DNA of 36,532 nt, from positions 1-36,532 of the forward strand of contig JAAEZN010000025.1 of assembly GCA_018222835.1 (NCBI GenBank), read 5' to 3'. This document shows positions 17,521 to 25,849 of this stretch, one piece after another. The stretch comes from Algicola sp. Its GTDB lineage: Bacteria; Bacteroidota; Bacteroidia; Flavobacteriales; Flavobacteriaceae. The stretch's first letter is position 1. Each line of letters starts with the position of its first letter. A program made the translations under genes and the position numbers. The notes below the pieces were generated by a model. That model was given only the letters and a program-made list of their open reading frames with translations. It did not search any database and was not told where the DNA came from.

Positions 17521-18770
17521 TAGGCTTCCACCTTATTTTCAACAATTTTGTACAATTTGTCCGAAAGCCGAATTCTAAACTCCAAAGGAATGGTTACGGA
17601 ATCTCCTTTTTTTGCAGTGTTTAGTTTCGCATCGTTCACCAACATTTGGGTAATTTTCATTTCCTTGGCACCAGTGGTAGGGCCTGTTACCAAAATTGTA
17701 TCCCCAACGGAAAGATCATAGGCTTCAATAGTAAATTCACCAATATTGCTTTTTGGAAAAAAATGTGCTCCCTTTCCAATATAAACCTTCTTTTGTGTGG
17801 CAGAGGACCCTGGTATTTTACTCCACTCCCCCAACTTTTGACCTAAATAATAACCACTCCAGAAGCCTCGATTGTAAACTTTTTCCAGTTCCTGCATCCA
17901 ACCGATCACCTTTTCCTTATCGTAATTGCCCTCGTACAAACTATCTATTGCTTGGCGGTAGCATTTGATTACTTTGGCAACATATTCTGGGGCTCGCCCC
18001 CTTCCCTCAATCTTTAAAACCTTAATACCGGCATCGACTACTTGATCTAAAAAATCGATGGTACACAAATCTTTTGGAGACATAATGTACTCATTGTCCA
18101 ACTCCATTTCAAAGCCACTTTCTTGATCTATTACCGTGTACTTTTTTCGGCAATTTTGCTTGCAAGCACCTCTATTTGCTGATGAGTTATGGGAGTGCAA
18201 ACTCATGTAACATTTGCCCGAAACAGCCATACACAATGCACCGTGCCCGAATACTTCAATCTCTACCAAACGCCCCGATGGGCCCTTGATCTGTTCCTTT
18301 TCTATTTGTTCGGTTATCTTTTTTACCTGTCGCAAGCTCAATTCACGGCTCAATACCATGGTATCGGCGAACATGGCATAAAATTTCACCGTTTCAATAT
18401 TGGTAACATTGATCTGTGTAGAAATATGGACTTCTAGACCCAACTCCCTGGCAGAAGATATCACAGCTTGATCCATTGCAATTATGGCAGTAAGTCCTAC
18501 TTCCTTAGCCTTTTTCAATAAGGTTTTTACAATGGATAGATCGTGATCGTAAATTATGGTATTCAAGGTAAGGTAAGTCCTCACATTTTTGGCATTACAT
18601 CTTCTAGCAATCTCGGGCAGGTCGTCCAAAGTAAAGTTCATGGTGGCCCTGGCCCTCATGTTCAACTGTTCGACCCCAAAATACACCGAATCCGCTCCAT
18701 TGTCCAACGCAGCCTGCAAAGACTCAAAATTACCCGCAGGTGCCATCAACTCAATCTGTTGCATACCCAT
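17520..18770 (-). CDS. U32 family peptidase / TrhP-like tRNA hydroxylation protein
   Basis: This 416-aa cytosolic protein is of the U32 family. Well-studied members (TrhP/YegQ in E. coli) take part in prephenate-dependent 5-hydroxyuridine formation at tRNA position 34; peptidase activity is an old annotation. Key features are MAPAGNFESLQAALDNGAD at the start and the Cys set 180, 187, 203 and 207 (GALCMAVSGKC, RGACKQNCRKKY) thought to hold an Fe-S cluster, with a beta-barrel-like C-terminal domain after about residue 330. The frame opens at 18797, but a TAGTTTTG -7 box (18795-18802) covers that codon, so ATG 18770 or 18764 is more likely. The downstream ferredoxin is translationally coupled. 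Confidence 0.85.
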   Translation of the reverse strand: MGMQQIELMAPAGNFESLQAALDNGADSVYFGVEQLNMRARATMNFTLDDLPEIARRCNAKNVRTYLTLNTIIYDHDLSIVKTLLKKAKEVGLTAIIAMDQAVISSARELGLEVHISTQINVTNIETVKFYAMFADTMVLSRELSLRQVKKITEQIEKEQIKGPSGRLVEIEVFGHGALCMAVSGKCYMSLHSHNSSANRGACKQNCRKKYTVIDQESGFEMELDNEYIMSPKDLCTIDFLDQVVDAGIKVLKIEGRGRAPEYVAKVIKCYRQAIDSLYEGNYDKEKVIGWMQELEKVYNRGFWSGYYLGQKLGEWSKIPGSSATQKKVYIGKGAHFFPKSNIGEFTIEAYDLSVGDTILVTGPTTGAKEMKITQMLVNDAKLNTAKKGDSVTIPLEFRIRLSDKLYKIVENKVEA

Positions 18771-18794
18771 AAAATTTGCTTCTGAAATGTTTTG

Positions 18795-18802
18795 CAAAAC
18801 TA
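18795..18802 (-). promoter_or_regulatory. -7 box of the U32-ferredoxin promoter
   Basis: The minus strand reads TAGTTTTG, a perfect TAnnTTTG, 24 nt before ATG 18770. The -33 element is not clear. It lies back to back with the promoter of the divergent lipoprotein gene. Confidence 0.45.
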
Positions 18803-18835
18803 CAGTTTTCCCCGTATTGGAAAAAGTTAAGTATA

Positions 18836-18866
18836 TTGATATCGACCGACTATAACCATAACTTTG
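18836..18866 (+). promoter_or_regulatory. Promoter of the lipoprotein gene at 18879
   Basis: TTG (18836-18838), a 20-nt spacer and TAACTTTG (18859-18866) form a textbook Bacteroidota promoter. The -7 box contains the upstream TTG that would otherwise be read as a start codon, so the gene should begin at ATG 18879. Confidence 0.7.
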
Positions 18867-18878
18867 AAGAAAGTACTT

Positions 18879-19826
18879 ATGAAACTTTTATTTTTCAAAC
18901 TGAAAACTGTGTTCTTGGCCTCTACATTTGTGTTCGCTACCAGTTGTAAACAAGAAAAAAGGGCAACCGAAGATACTGTGGAAACGACCAAACTGGAAAC
19001 GGAAAAGCTGCTTCCAAGAAATCCACTTTCCAATAATTTTAAAAAATATTGGTATGCCGGAGATGCAGAAATAACCTCTTACCAATTGGAACAGGCAAGA
19101 TATGGAGAACTGCGGAAGGGTACAGCTGTTTTGATTTATGTTACCGAGCCCTTTCTGCCCAATAAACAAGTAAAGGCCGACAATACCGATCCTGAAAACA
19201 TTTCTGTACTTAAGCTCAATTCAACCAAAAAGTTTTTAACCGGTATTTACCCCTATTCCATTATGAACAGTATTTTTTATCCGGTTTATGATAATCAACA
19301 TGCCCTAAAAACTAGCTTATCCGTTCAAGAGTGGTGCGGCCATGTGTATGCCCAATTGAACAATCGAAACCGATTTGAATTCACTTCTCATTCCTATTTT
19401 GAGAGCGAGGCCGACCAAGCTCTTTCCCTGGTAAAATCGAACTTGGAAAATGAAATCTGGACCAAGATTCGCATAAATCCCAATAATCTGCCCATAGGTG
19501 ACATTACCATGATTCCTTCCTTTGAATTTCTACGATTGGCTCATAAAAAAGTACAAGCGTACAATGCCAAGGCGTCGCTTTCATCCAAAGAGGGCATTTC
19601 TACCTACACTATTGAATACCCAGAACTGGAACGAAAATTGCATATAAATTTTACATCCGAGTTTCCATTCACCATAGAAAGTTGGACAGAAGAATTTAAG
19701 AGTGGCTTTGGTCCAAGTGCAAAATTAATGACCAGCTCGGCCACAAAAATTAAAACACTTAAAACCGCGTATTGGGGTCAGAATAGCAATAATGATTTAA
19801 TTTTAAGGGATAGCTTAGGCTTATAA
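18879..19826 (+). CDS. Exported lipoprotein of unknown function
   Basis: The 315-aa protein has a lipoprotein signal peptide ending FATSC with Cys23, so it is predicted to sit in the inner or outer membrane facing the periplasm. The mature part has a charged linker followed by a globular region with no domain I recognise. Similar flavobacterial proteins have, as I recall, sometimes been labelled 'septum formation inhibitor Maf', but there is no Maf motif here, and that label would be an error. ATG 18879 is chosen over the in-frame TTG at 18864, because that TTG is part of the -7 box. It is likely monocistronic; a PIG-L gene follows after a gap of 92 nt with its own -7 box. Confidence 0.8.
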   Translation: MKLLFFKLKTVFLASTFVFATSCKQEKRATEDTVETTKLETEKLLPRNPLSNNFKKYWYAGDAEITSYQLEQARYGELRKGTAVLIYVTEPFLPNKQVKADNTDPENISVLKLNSTKKFLTGIYPYSIMNSIFYPVYDNQHALKTSLSVQEWCGHVYAQLNNRNRFEFTSHSYFESEADQALSLVKSNLENEIWTKIRINPNNLPIGDITMIPSFEFLRLAHKKVQAYNAKASLSSKEGISTYTIEYPELERKLHINFTSEFPFTIESWTEEFKSGFGPSAKLMTSSATKIKTLKTAYWGQNSNNDLILRDSLGL

Positions 19827-19887
19827 CATTGGTCAATCCCTATGTTAAAAGTCTTGTAAAGAAGCAGATGACTGTAAACAAACCACC

Positions 19888-19895
19888 TATATTTG
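19888..19895 (+). promoter_or_regulatory. -7 box upstream of the PIG-L gene
   Basis: TATATTTG is a perfect TAnnTTTG located 23 nt before ATG 19919. No TTG sits at the expected -33 spacing. It would drive the PIG-L, micro-peptide and symporter genes. Confidence 0.5.
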
Positions 19896-19918
19896 AATAG
19901 CTCACAAAACCAACAACC

Positions 19919-22450
19919 ATGAAACATTTTTGGGTATTTCTTTCAGTAACCTTACTATTGTTCACCAACGCTTTTGCCCAAAAACCAGAAAAACTTACCT
20001 CTGCGGAACTGTTTCACGAAATTCAAAAATTAAACTTTTTGGGAACTGCACTTTATGTTGCAGCTCACCCAGATGATGAGAACACCAGTTTAATTTCGTA
20101 CCTCTCCAATCATGAAAAAGCAAGAACCGTATATTTATCATTGACACGTGGTGATGGCGGACAGAACCTTATTGGTTCGGAGCTTCGTGAACTTTTGGGC
20201 GTTTTGCGTACCCAAGAACTTTTGGCCGCTAGAAATGTGGATGGTGGAGAACAACGATTTACGCGAGCAAACGATTTTGGCTTTTCCAAACTACCCAAGG
20301 AAACACTGGAAATATGGGACAACGATAAAGTACTTGCCGATGTAGTTTGGACCATTCGAAGCATAAAACCAGATGTCATCATAAATCGTTTTAACCATAG
20401 AACACCTGGATCTACGCATGGTCACCACACAGCATCTGCCATGTTGAGCTTGGAGGCCTTTGATATGGCCAATGACCCAAATGCATACCCGGAACAATTG
20501 AAAAGTGCTCAAACTTGGCAACCCAAACGCATATTTTACAATACATCTTGGTGGCAATATGGAAGTAGGGAAAAGTTTGCCGAGGCAGATAAATCCAACA
20601 TGATCAAAATGGATGTTGGCGTATATTATCCAGAACTTGGTATATCCAACAACGAAATTTCGGCCATGTCCCGTAGCCAACACCTATGCCAAGGATTTGG
20701 AACTTTGACCGTTCGTGGATCATCTGAAGAATATTTGGAGCTATTGAAAGGCGATGCGCCCACAGAAAACAATCTGTTTGAGGGCATTAATACAACATGG
20801 TCTCGGGTAAAAGGTGGTGAAGCCATTGGGGAGATCTTGGAAAAAGTCGAAGAAAATTTCGATTTCCAAAATCCGGCCAAACACATTCCCGAGCTAATAA
20901 AAGCCTATCAACTGCTTCAAAATATTGAGGATGAACATTGGAAAAACTTGAAATCAGTAGCGTTGAAAAATATAATTTTAGCTGCTACAGGATTATATCT
21001 AGAAGCCAGTTCCGAAAGTGCATCCGCTACGCCCGGAAGCAAAACGACCATTACTCTGGAGACTATCAACAGGTCATCCGCCAAGATAAATTTAAAAGAG
21101 GTCCAAATAATCGGTACCAACGCTAAGCTTACTCCAAACAAGACTTTGGACAACAATCAAAAGGAAAATTTCACAATAGATTTTACCCTACCAAAAACCA
21201 TATCGTACACTAGCCCGTATTGGCTGAACGAACAAGGAACCCTGGGGATGTACGTAGTGAAAGATCAAAATCTGATAGGGAAACCGGAAACACCTAACGC
21301 ATTTCGAGCTAGATTTACCTTATTGTTCGACGGAGTTGAAATTCCGTTTGAAAAAGACGTGGTGCATCGTTATTCGCGACCTGATAAAGGGGAATTGTAC
21401 GAGCCATTTGCCATTCTACCGGAAGTTACCTCAAAAATTGATGAAAAAGTTCTGATTTTCGCCAATGCTGACACAAAAGAGGTACAGGTAAAGGTAAGAG
21501 CCGGAAAAAATAATGTCTCCGGAACCGTATCATTAAACCATCCTTCAGGTTGGGTGATCACACCAAAATCCATACCTTTTTCCATTGCACAAAAAGGTGA
21601 AGAAATTCCGGTAACGTTCAAGGTTACTCCTCCTAACTCTGAAAGCGAAGGCAAACTTGAACCAAAAATCGCCATCGGCAACCAAGTTTTTGACAAAGAA
21701 CTCGTTGAAATTGCCTATAACCATATTCCAAAACAATCCGTATTACTTCCATCTGCGGCCAGAGTTGTGCGCATGAACATTAAAAAAGCTGGCGAACATA
21801 TTGCCTACATTATGGGTGCTGGCGATCAAGTCCCTGAAAGTTTAGAGCAAATAGGCTATCAAGTCCATATTGTTGACCCTAACGAAATTCAAAATGGGGA
21901 TTTGGATAAGTACGATGCCGTTGTTTTAGGTATTCGGGCATACAATGTTGTTGATGCACTTAAATTTAAACAGCCCGTTCTGTTTGATTATGTAGAGAGA
22001 GGCGGAACCATGATTGTTCAATACAATACCGCTGGGAGGTGGTCCACTCAGTTTGAAAATATAGCACCTTACAACATTACACTTTCTCGGGATAGAGTAA
22101 CTGACGAGAACGCTGAAGTCAAAATACTGGCACCCAACAACTCCCTTGTCAATTTTCCGAATCCCATCACAACAAAGGATTTTGATGGTTGGGTACAGGA
22201 ACGCGGATTGTATTTTCCAAGTGGATGGAATGCCGAGTTCACCCCTATTCTATCCATGAAAGATGAGGGCGAATCCGAGAAACAAGGAAGTTTAATTGTA
22301 GCACCTTATGGAGAAGGTCACTATATTTACACAGGACTAAGCTTTTTCAGGGAATTACCTGTTGGAGTTTCGGGAGCGTACAAACTCTTTGCCAACATGC
22401 TCTCAATAGGCAAAAATGAAGTAAAAAAAGACAGTGATGTCAAAGGATAA
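19919..22450 (+). CDS. Large exported PIG-L family deacetylase
   Basis: The 843-aa protein has a signal peptide (cleavage after NAFA, residue 20) and so acts outside the cytoplasm. The N-terminal PIG-L/LmbE domain (about 40-290) keeps the metal site: AAHPDDENTS with His50, Asp52 and Asp53, and a His cluster in STHGHHTAS (His167-His170). PIG-L enzymes deacetylate N-acetylglucosaminyl compounds. A beta-sandwich NEW3-like region (about 360-610) follows. The C-terminal part (about 625-830) resembles a glutamine amidotransferase-like fold, with VVLGIRAYN and YVERGGTMIVQYNT. It is not BshB1, which is encoded separately at 7259-7981. One nucleotide separates its stop from the 33-aa membrane ORF, which precedes a symporter, suggesting that a deacetylated product is imported. 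Confidence 0.88.
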   Translation: MKHFWVFLSVTLLLFTNAFAQKPEKLTSAELFHEIQKLNFLGTALYVAAHPDDENTSLISYLSNHEKARTVYLSLTRGDGGQNLIGSELRELLGVLRTQELLAARNVDGGEQRFTRANDFGFSKLPKETLEIWDNDKVLADVVWTIRSIKPDVIINRFNHRTPGSTHGHHTASAMLSLEAFDMANDPNAYPEQLKSAQTWQPKRIFYNTSWWQYGSREKFAEADKSNMIKMDVGVYYPELGISNNEISAMSRSQHLCQGFGTLTVRGSSEEYLELLKGDAPTENNLFEGINTTWSRVKGGEAIGEILEKVEENFDFQNPAKHIPELIKAYQLLQNIEDEHWKNLKSVALKNIILAATGLYLEASSESASATPGSKTTITLETINRSSAKINLKEVQIIGTNAKLTPNKTLDNNQKENFTIDFTLPKTISYTSPYWLNEQGTLGMYVVKDQNLIGKPETPNAFRARFTLLFDGVEIPFEKDVVHRYSRPDKGELYEPFAILPEVTSKIDEKVLIFANADTKEVQVKVRAGKNNVSGTVSLNHPSGWVITPKSIPFSIAQKGEEIPVTFKVTPPNSESEGKLEPKIAIGNQVFDKELVEIAYNHIPKQSVLLPSAARVVRMNIKKAGEHIAYIMGAGDQVPESLEQIGYQVHIVDPNEIQNGDLDKYDAVVLGIRAYNVVDALKFKQPVLFDYVERGGTMIVQYNTAGRWSTQFENIAPYNITLSRDRVTDENAEVKILAPNNSLVNFPNPITTKDFDGWVQERGLYFPSGWNAEFTPILSMKDEGESEKQGSLIVAPYGEGHYIYTGLSFFRELPVGVSGAYKLFANMLSIGKNEVKKDSDVKG

Positions 22451-22451
22451 C

Positions 22452-22553
22452 ATGAACACCAAATACGAATGGAAAAAGGAATATAGCATTGTAATTCTAC
22501 TAAATGCCATTTATATTTTGGTCTTTTACCTTATTATGATATTAAACAATTAG
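22452..22553 (+). CDS. 33-aa single-pass membrane micro-protein, putative symporter small subunit
   Basis: ATG at 22452 opens 33 codons ending in TAG. The peptide begins MNTKYEWKKEYS, then one hydrophobic helix (about residues 13-31), ending LNN. Positive charges before the helix suggest an N-in orientation. It sits 1 nt after the PIG-L stop and 8 nt before the symporter ATG, with no room for an independent transcript. Larger small-subunit families (DUF4212, and DUF997/YhdT beside PanF) are known next to SSS transporters, and also carry an aromatic/basic motif before their helices. This could be a minimal version of such a subunit, which is inference. It is too short for usual gene calling. 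Confidence 0.62.
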   Translation: MNTKYEWKKEYSIVILLNAIYILVFYLIMILNN

Positions 22554-22561
22554 AATCCTGA

Positions 22562-24271
22562 ATGGCATTACTTGATTGGATAATTCTTGGCAGCACCCTG
22601 CTTTTCATCGTGGCATACGGCGTTTGGAAAACGCGTGGCAACAACAGTGTGGACGATTATGTCCGAGGAGGGGACAACATAAAGTGGTGGACCATCGGTC
22701 TCTCCGTAATGGCCACCCAGGCCAGTGCCATTACTTTTTTATCTACTCCGGGCCAAGCCTTCAATGACGGAATGGGCTTTGTTCAATTTTATTTTGGGTT
22801 GCCATTGGCCATGATTTTTATCTGCTTGGTATTTATTCCCATTTATAAAAAGCTAAAGGTATATACCGCATACGAAATGCTCGAAGGTCGTTTTGACTTA
22901 AAAACCAGAACACTTACAGCTCTTTTATTTTTAATACAACGTGGACTTGCTGCCGGTATCACCATTTTTGCCCCATCCATAATTCTTTCCGCGGTCCTAG
23001 GATGGGATTTGCGCACATTGAACGTGATTATTGGAATCCTAGTTATTATTTACACTGTTTCCGGGGGCACCAAAGCGGTAAGCGTGACCCAAAAACAACA
23101 GATGTTCATTATTATGTTGGGGATGTTCTTTGCCTTTTTCTTTATCATGGGGGCATTACCAACAGACCTTTCCTTCGGCAAAGCCTTAAAAATTGCCGGA
23201 GCCAACAGTAAACTCAACATTCTGGATTTTTCGTTCGACACCAATAACCGTTACACGTTTTGGAGCGGTATCACTGGTGGGTTCTTCTTGGCTTTGGCCT
23301 ATTTTGGAACCGATCAAAGTCAAGTTCAACGTTATTTATCCGGACGATCAGTTCGAGAAAGTCAGTTGGGATTGATTTTTAATGGCATCTTTAAAATCCC
23401 GATGCAGTTTTTTATCCTTTTGGTGGGTACCATGGTTTTTGTTTTTTATCAGTATAACTCCTCTCCCCTAAACTTTAATCCAGCAGCCACCGAAGCAGTA
23501 ATGCAATCCGATTACGCCAATGATTATAGAACATTGGAAAATGACCACAAAGAATTGGAAAAGGAAAAAAGGATGGCCCAGCATTCGTTTTCGGCAGCTT
23601 TGGAACTTAAAGAATATAACGCGATTGAGCAGGCAAAACAGGATATCGTCAATATCAACGAAAAGGAAAAAGCAAACCGGGCCACAGCAAAAACATTAAT
23701 TTCAAAAGCTGATGATACTGTAGAGACCAACGACAAGGATTATGTATTCATCCATTTCATTTTGAATAATTTGCCCATGGGCTTGATCGGGCTTTTATTA
23801 GCGGTTATTTTGTCCGCCGCTATGTCTTCCACGGCTTCCGAGCTCAACGCACTAGGTACCATAACAGCTTTGGATCTATATAAGAGAAGTATAAAAAAAG
23901 AGCAGTCCCAAGAACATTATCTAAAAGCGACCAAGGTATTTACTCTTATTTGGGGTGTAATCGCCATTATAATCGCCAATGTCGCCAATCTCTTCGATAA
24001 TTTGATCCAGCTGGTAAACATTATAGGTTCTATTTTCTATGGAAATGTATTAGGTATATTCCTTCTGGCCTTTTTCTTCAAATTTGTAAAAGGGAACGCC
24101 GTATTTGTAGCCGCCATTATTACTCAGGTTATAGTAATTATTGGCTGGTCTTTTGACTGGATGTCTTATTTGTGGCTGAACGCCTTTGGTTGCTTATTAG
24201 TAATCCTGTTGGCCTTTATAACCCAGATATTCGATAACTTCTTGGGCAACTCACCTGAAATCGACCAATAA
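22562..24271 (+). CDS. Sodium:solute symporter (SSS family)
   Basis: This 569-aa inner-membrane transporter imports an unknown organic solute with Na+. It has about 13 helices. The family features include WWTIGLSVMATQASAITFLS in the first core helix and LLAVILSAAMSSTASELNAL in the Na+-site helix. Between two helices (about residues 305-395) lies an unusual hydrophilic, Glu/Lys-rich segment predicted to form a coiled coil, for example ENDHKELEKEKRMAQH. It is the last gene of a tightly packed set with the PIG-L deacetylase and the 33-aa membrane peptide. The substrate is therefore perhaps a deacetylated amino sugar derivative (inference). A bidirectional terminator follows. Confidence 0.9.
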   Translation: MALLDWIILGSTLLFIVAYGVWKTRGNNSVDDYVRGGDNIKWWTIGLSVMATQASAITFLSTPGQAFNDGMGFVQFYFGLPLAMIFICLVFIPIYKKLKVYTAYEMLEGRFDLKTRTLTALLFLIQRGLAAGITIFAPSIILSAVLGWDLRTLNVIIGILVIIYTVSGGTKAVSVTQKQQMFIIMLGMFFAFFFIMGALPTDLSFGKALKIAGANSKLNILDFSFDTNNRYTFWSGITGGFFLALAYFGTDQSQVQRYLSGRSVRESQLGLIFNGIFKIPMQFFILLVGTMVFVFYQYNSSPLNFNPAATEAVMQSDYANDYRTLENDHKELEKEKRMAQHSFSAALELKEYNAIEQAKQDIVNINEKEKANRATAKTLISKADDTVETNDKDYVFIHFILNNLPMGLIGLLLAVILSAAMSSTASELNALGTITALDLYKRSIKKEQSQEHYLKATKVFTLIWGVIAIIIANVANLFDNLIQLVNIIGSIFYGNVLGIFLLAFFFKFVKGNAVFVAAIITQVIVIIGWSFDWMSYLWLNAFGCLLVILLAFITQIFDNFLGNSPEIDQ

Positions 24272-24275
24272 AAAA

Positions 24276-24295
24276 ACCCACTAATAAAAGTGGGT
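24276..24295. terminator. Bidirectional intrinsic terminator between symporter and DUF2911 gene
   Basis: ACCCACT, a 6-nt loop and AGTGGGT form a perfect 7-bp stem. It is flanked by a T-run on the right (CTTTTTTATTT) and an A-run on the left, so it serves both converging genes. It is the only convergent junction in this window with a visible terminator. Confidence 0.85.
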
Positions 24296-24322
24296 CTTTT
24301 TTATTTTATTTATGCTTGTTGA

Positions 24323-25177
24323 CTACATCTGAGCCCATTCCTTTAAGGAATCCTTGTTCATTTTTACGTAATCCTGATTACCTGCAGCTTGCGCGGCGGC
24401 CAAAGATTTTTTGGCAGCTTCCACAGCAGCTTTTTTATCTCCAAGCTTAGCATAGATCAACGATTGGGTACGCATCATCCAATACGCCTTACCACCGTCC
24501 ATTTCTACAGCTTTGCTAACCCACTCCTTAGCTTTCTCCATGTTCATTCCCTCAGCAAAATAATAAGAACCAGCGGCATAGTAATCACCTGCTTTTAAAT
24601 CTGCCGTGTTGGCCATGGTCGCCTCAATACTTTTTGTTGCTTTTTTAACCGTTGGAACTACAAAATCAACACCTACATAGGTGTTTTCCCATAAAATACC
24701 CAAAGTTCCTCCATTATTATGAAGATCATCAATAGTAATGGTAAATGTTTCGATAGGCATGGGAATTTCTACAGTTTCCACTTTTACGGTAGCAGCAACT
24801 TTAGATGCATCCCACTCCTGTGGAGTACCCCAGTTCTCAGTATCTGAATAGAAGAATATTTCCCAGACAGCCTCGTTAGGCCTAGAATAAATCGCATAAG
24901 AACCGGCCTTTAACTCCTTACCTTTAATGGTAACATCATCAGAAAAAGTGATTTTGGTATTCTGGTTGGCCCCAGTTCTCCAGATTGCATCGAATGGAAC
25001 CAAATCCCCAAATATTTTTCTTCCCCTCATTGCAGGTCTAGAATATTCAACAGTTACGTCCGTCAATCCAACTTTCTGCTCCAATTTGGAAGATGGGCTA
25101 GGTGCCGGTGTCTGTATTTGTGCTTCCAAAGAAAAACAAATCGATACGGTAAATAATAAGAGTGTAAGTTTTTTCAT
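24323..25177 (-). CDS. Exported DUF2911 protein with TPR-like C-terminus
   Basis: The 284-aa protein has a signal peptide (MKKLTLLLFTVSICFSLEAQ, cleavage near residue 20). The DUF2911 domain (about 25-180) contains the typical RPAMRGRKIFGDLVPFDAIW and WRTGANQNTKITF. The C-terminus (about 195-280) is alpha-helical with TPR-like spacing (AGDYYAAGSYYFAEGMNME, AYWMMRTQSLIYAKLGDKKA). The biochemical role of DUF2911 is unknown. It is transcribed alone from a TAATTTTG box at 25207-25214 and ends at a shared terminator. Confidence 0.86.
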   Translation of the reverse strand: MKKLTLLLFTVSICFSLEAQIQTPAPSPSSKLEQKVGLTDVTVEYSRPAMRGRKIFGDLVPFDAIWRTGANQNTKITFSDDVTIKGKELKAGSYAIYSRPNEAVWEIFFYSDTENWGTPQEWDASKVAATVKVETVEIPMPIETFTITIDDLHNNGGTLGILWENTYVGVDFVVPTVKKATKSIEATMANTADLKAGDYYAAGSYYFAEGMNMEKAKEWVSKAVEMDGGKAYWMMRTQSLIYAKLGDKKAAVEAAKKSLAAAQAAGNQDYVKMNKDSLKEWAQM

Positions 25178-25206
25178 GATTAAGTGTATTAAATGTTTAG
25201 CTAAAA

Positions 25207-25214
25207 CAAAATTA
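25207..25214 (-). promoter_or_regulatory. -7 box of the DUF2911 gene
   Basis: The minus strand reads TAATTTTG, a perfect TAnnTTTG, 29 nt before the ATG at 25177. No convincing -33 box is visible. Confidence 0.45.
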
Positions 25215-25327
25215 AGATAAAGCAGTGCTCTATTTGTTAATTAAAGTATAAAACAAAAGTATCAAATAAATCATCTAGAATTAATTTTTGTTTAACTTTT
25301 TAAGTTTTATATTAAACATTTTAAATT

Positions 25328-25335
25328 TATATTTG
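25328..25335 (+). promoter_or_regulatory. -7 box of the SRPBCC-SDR-photolyase operon
   Basis: TATATTTG, a perfect TAnnTTTG, lies 15 nt before ATG 25351. The surrounding 25178-25327 DNA is very A/T-rich, and I see no clear -33 box or operator repeat in it. Confidence 0.5.
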
Positions 25336-25350
25336 TGTAAACTCTGGCAG

Positions 25351-25848
25351 ATGCAGCTCTATCAATTAAAATCAAAACAAATATTTCCGATAAGCAAAAA
25401 GGAGGCGTGGAATTTCTTGTCCAATCCAGAAAACCTTGCAGTGATTACACCGCCACACATGGGATTCCATATTTTGGCCGGTGCAGATAGGCCCATGTTC
25501 CAAGGCCAGATAATCCAATACATCGTAAAACCATTCCCTCTGGCCGCTACAAAATGGGTAACGGAAATTACCCATGTACAAGAAGGGTCTTACTTTGTGG
25601 ATGAGCAACGTTTTGGCCCATACTCCCTATGGCATCATAAACACTTTATAAAGGAAATTCCTGAAGGGGTGGAAATGGAAGATGTTATTGATTATAAACT
25701 TCCTCTCGGGTTTCTAGGACAATTAATGCATCCTATCTTGGTAAAAAAACAGTTGCAGAAAATATTTGAGTTCCGCGAAAAAAAACTTGCAGAATTATTC
25801 GGAGAAGTAAAGGGAAAGAACAACTATTTAAGCATTAGAAAAATATAA
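25351..25848 (+). CDS. SRPBCC (START-like) family protein
   Basis: The 165-aa cytosolic protein belongs to the SRPBCC ligand-binding superfamily (helix-grip fold). Indicative segments are FPISKKEAWNFLSNPENLAVITPPHMGF, described here as a start of strand and helix (about residues 11-38), and a C-terminal long helix with QKIFEFREKKLAELFG. The ligand is unknown. I use ATG 25351; the longer frame from 25288 would overlap the -7 box at 25328-25335. It is the first gene of an operon: the SDR gene starts 1 nt after its stop. Its presence next to a photolyase suggests a role in light or oxidative stress response, by context only. Confidence 0.82.
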   Translation: MQLYQLKSKQIFPISKKEAWNFLSNPENLAVITPPHMGFHILAGADRPMFQGQIIQYIVKPFPLAATKWVTEITHVQEGSYFVDEQRFGPYSLWHHKHFIKEIPEGVEMEDVIDYKLPLGFLGQLMHPILVKKQLQKIFEFREKKLAELFGEVKGKNNYLSIRKI

Positions 25849-25849
25849 G

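Noticed and set aside
16696..19826. Lipoprotein 18879-19826 as a second Maf protein
   Set aside because: It has none of the Maf motifs seen in the real maf at 16696-17289, and it carries a lipobox.
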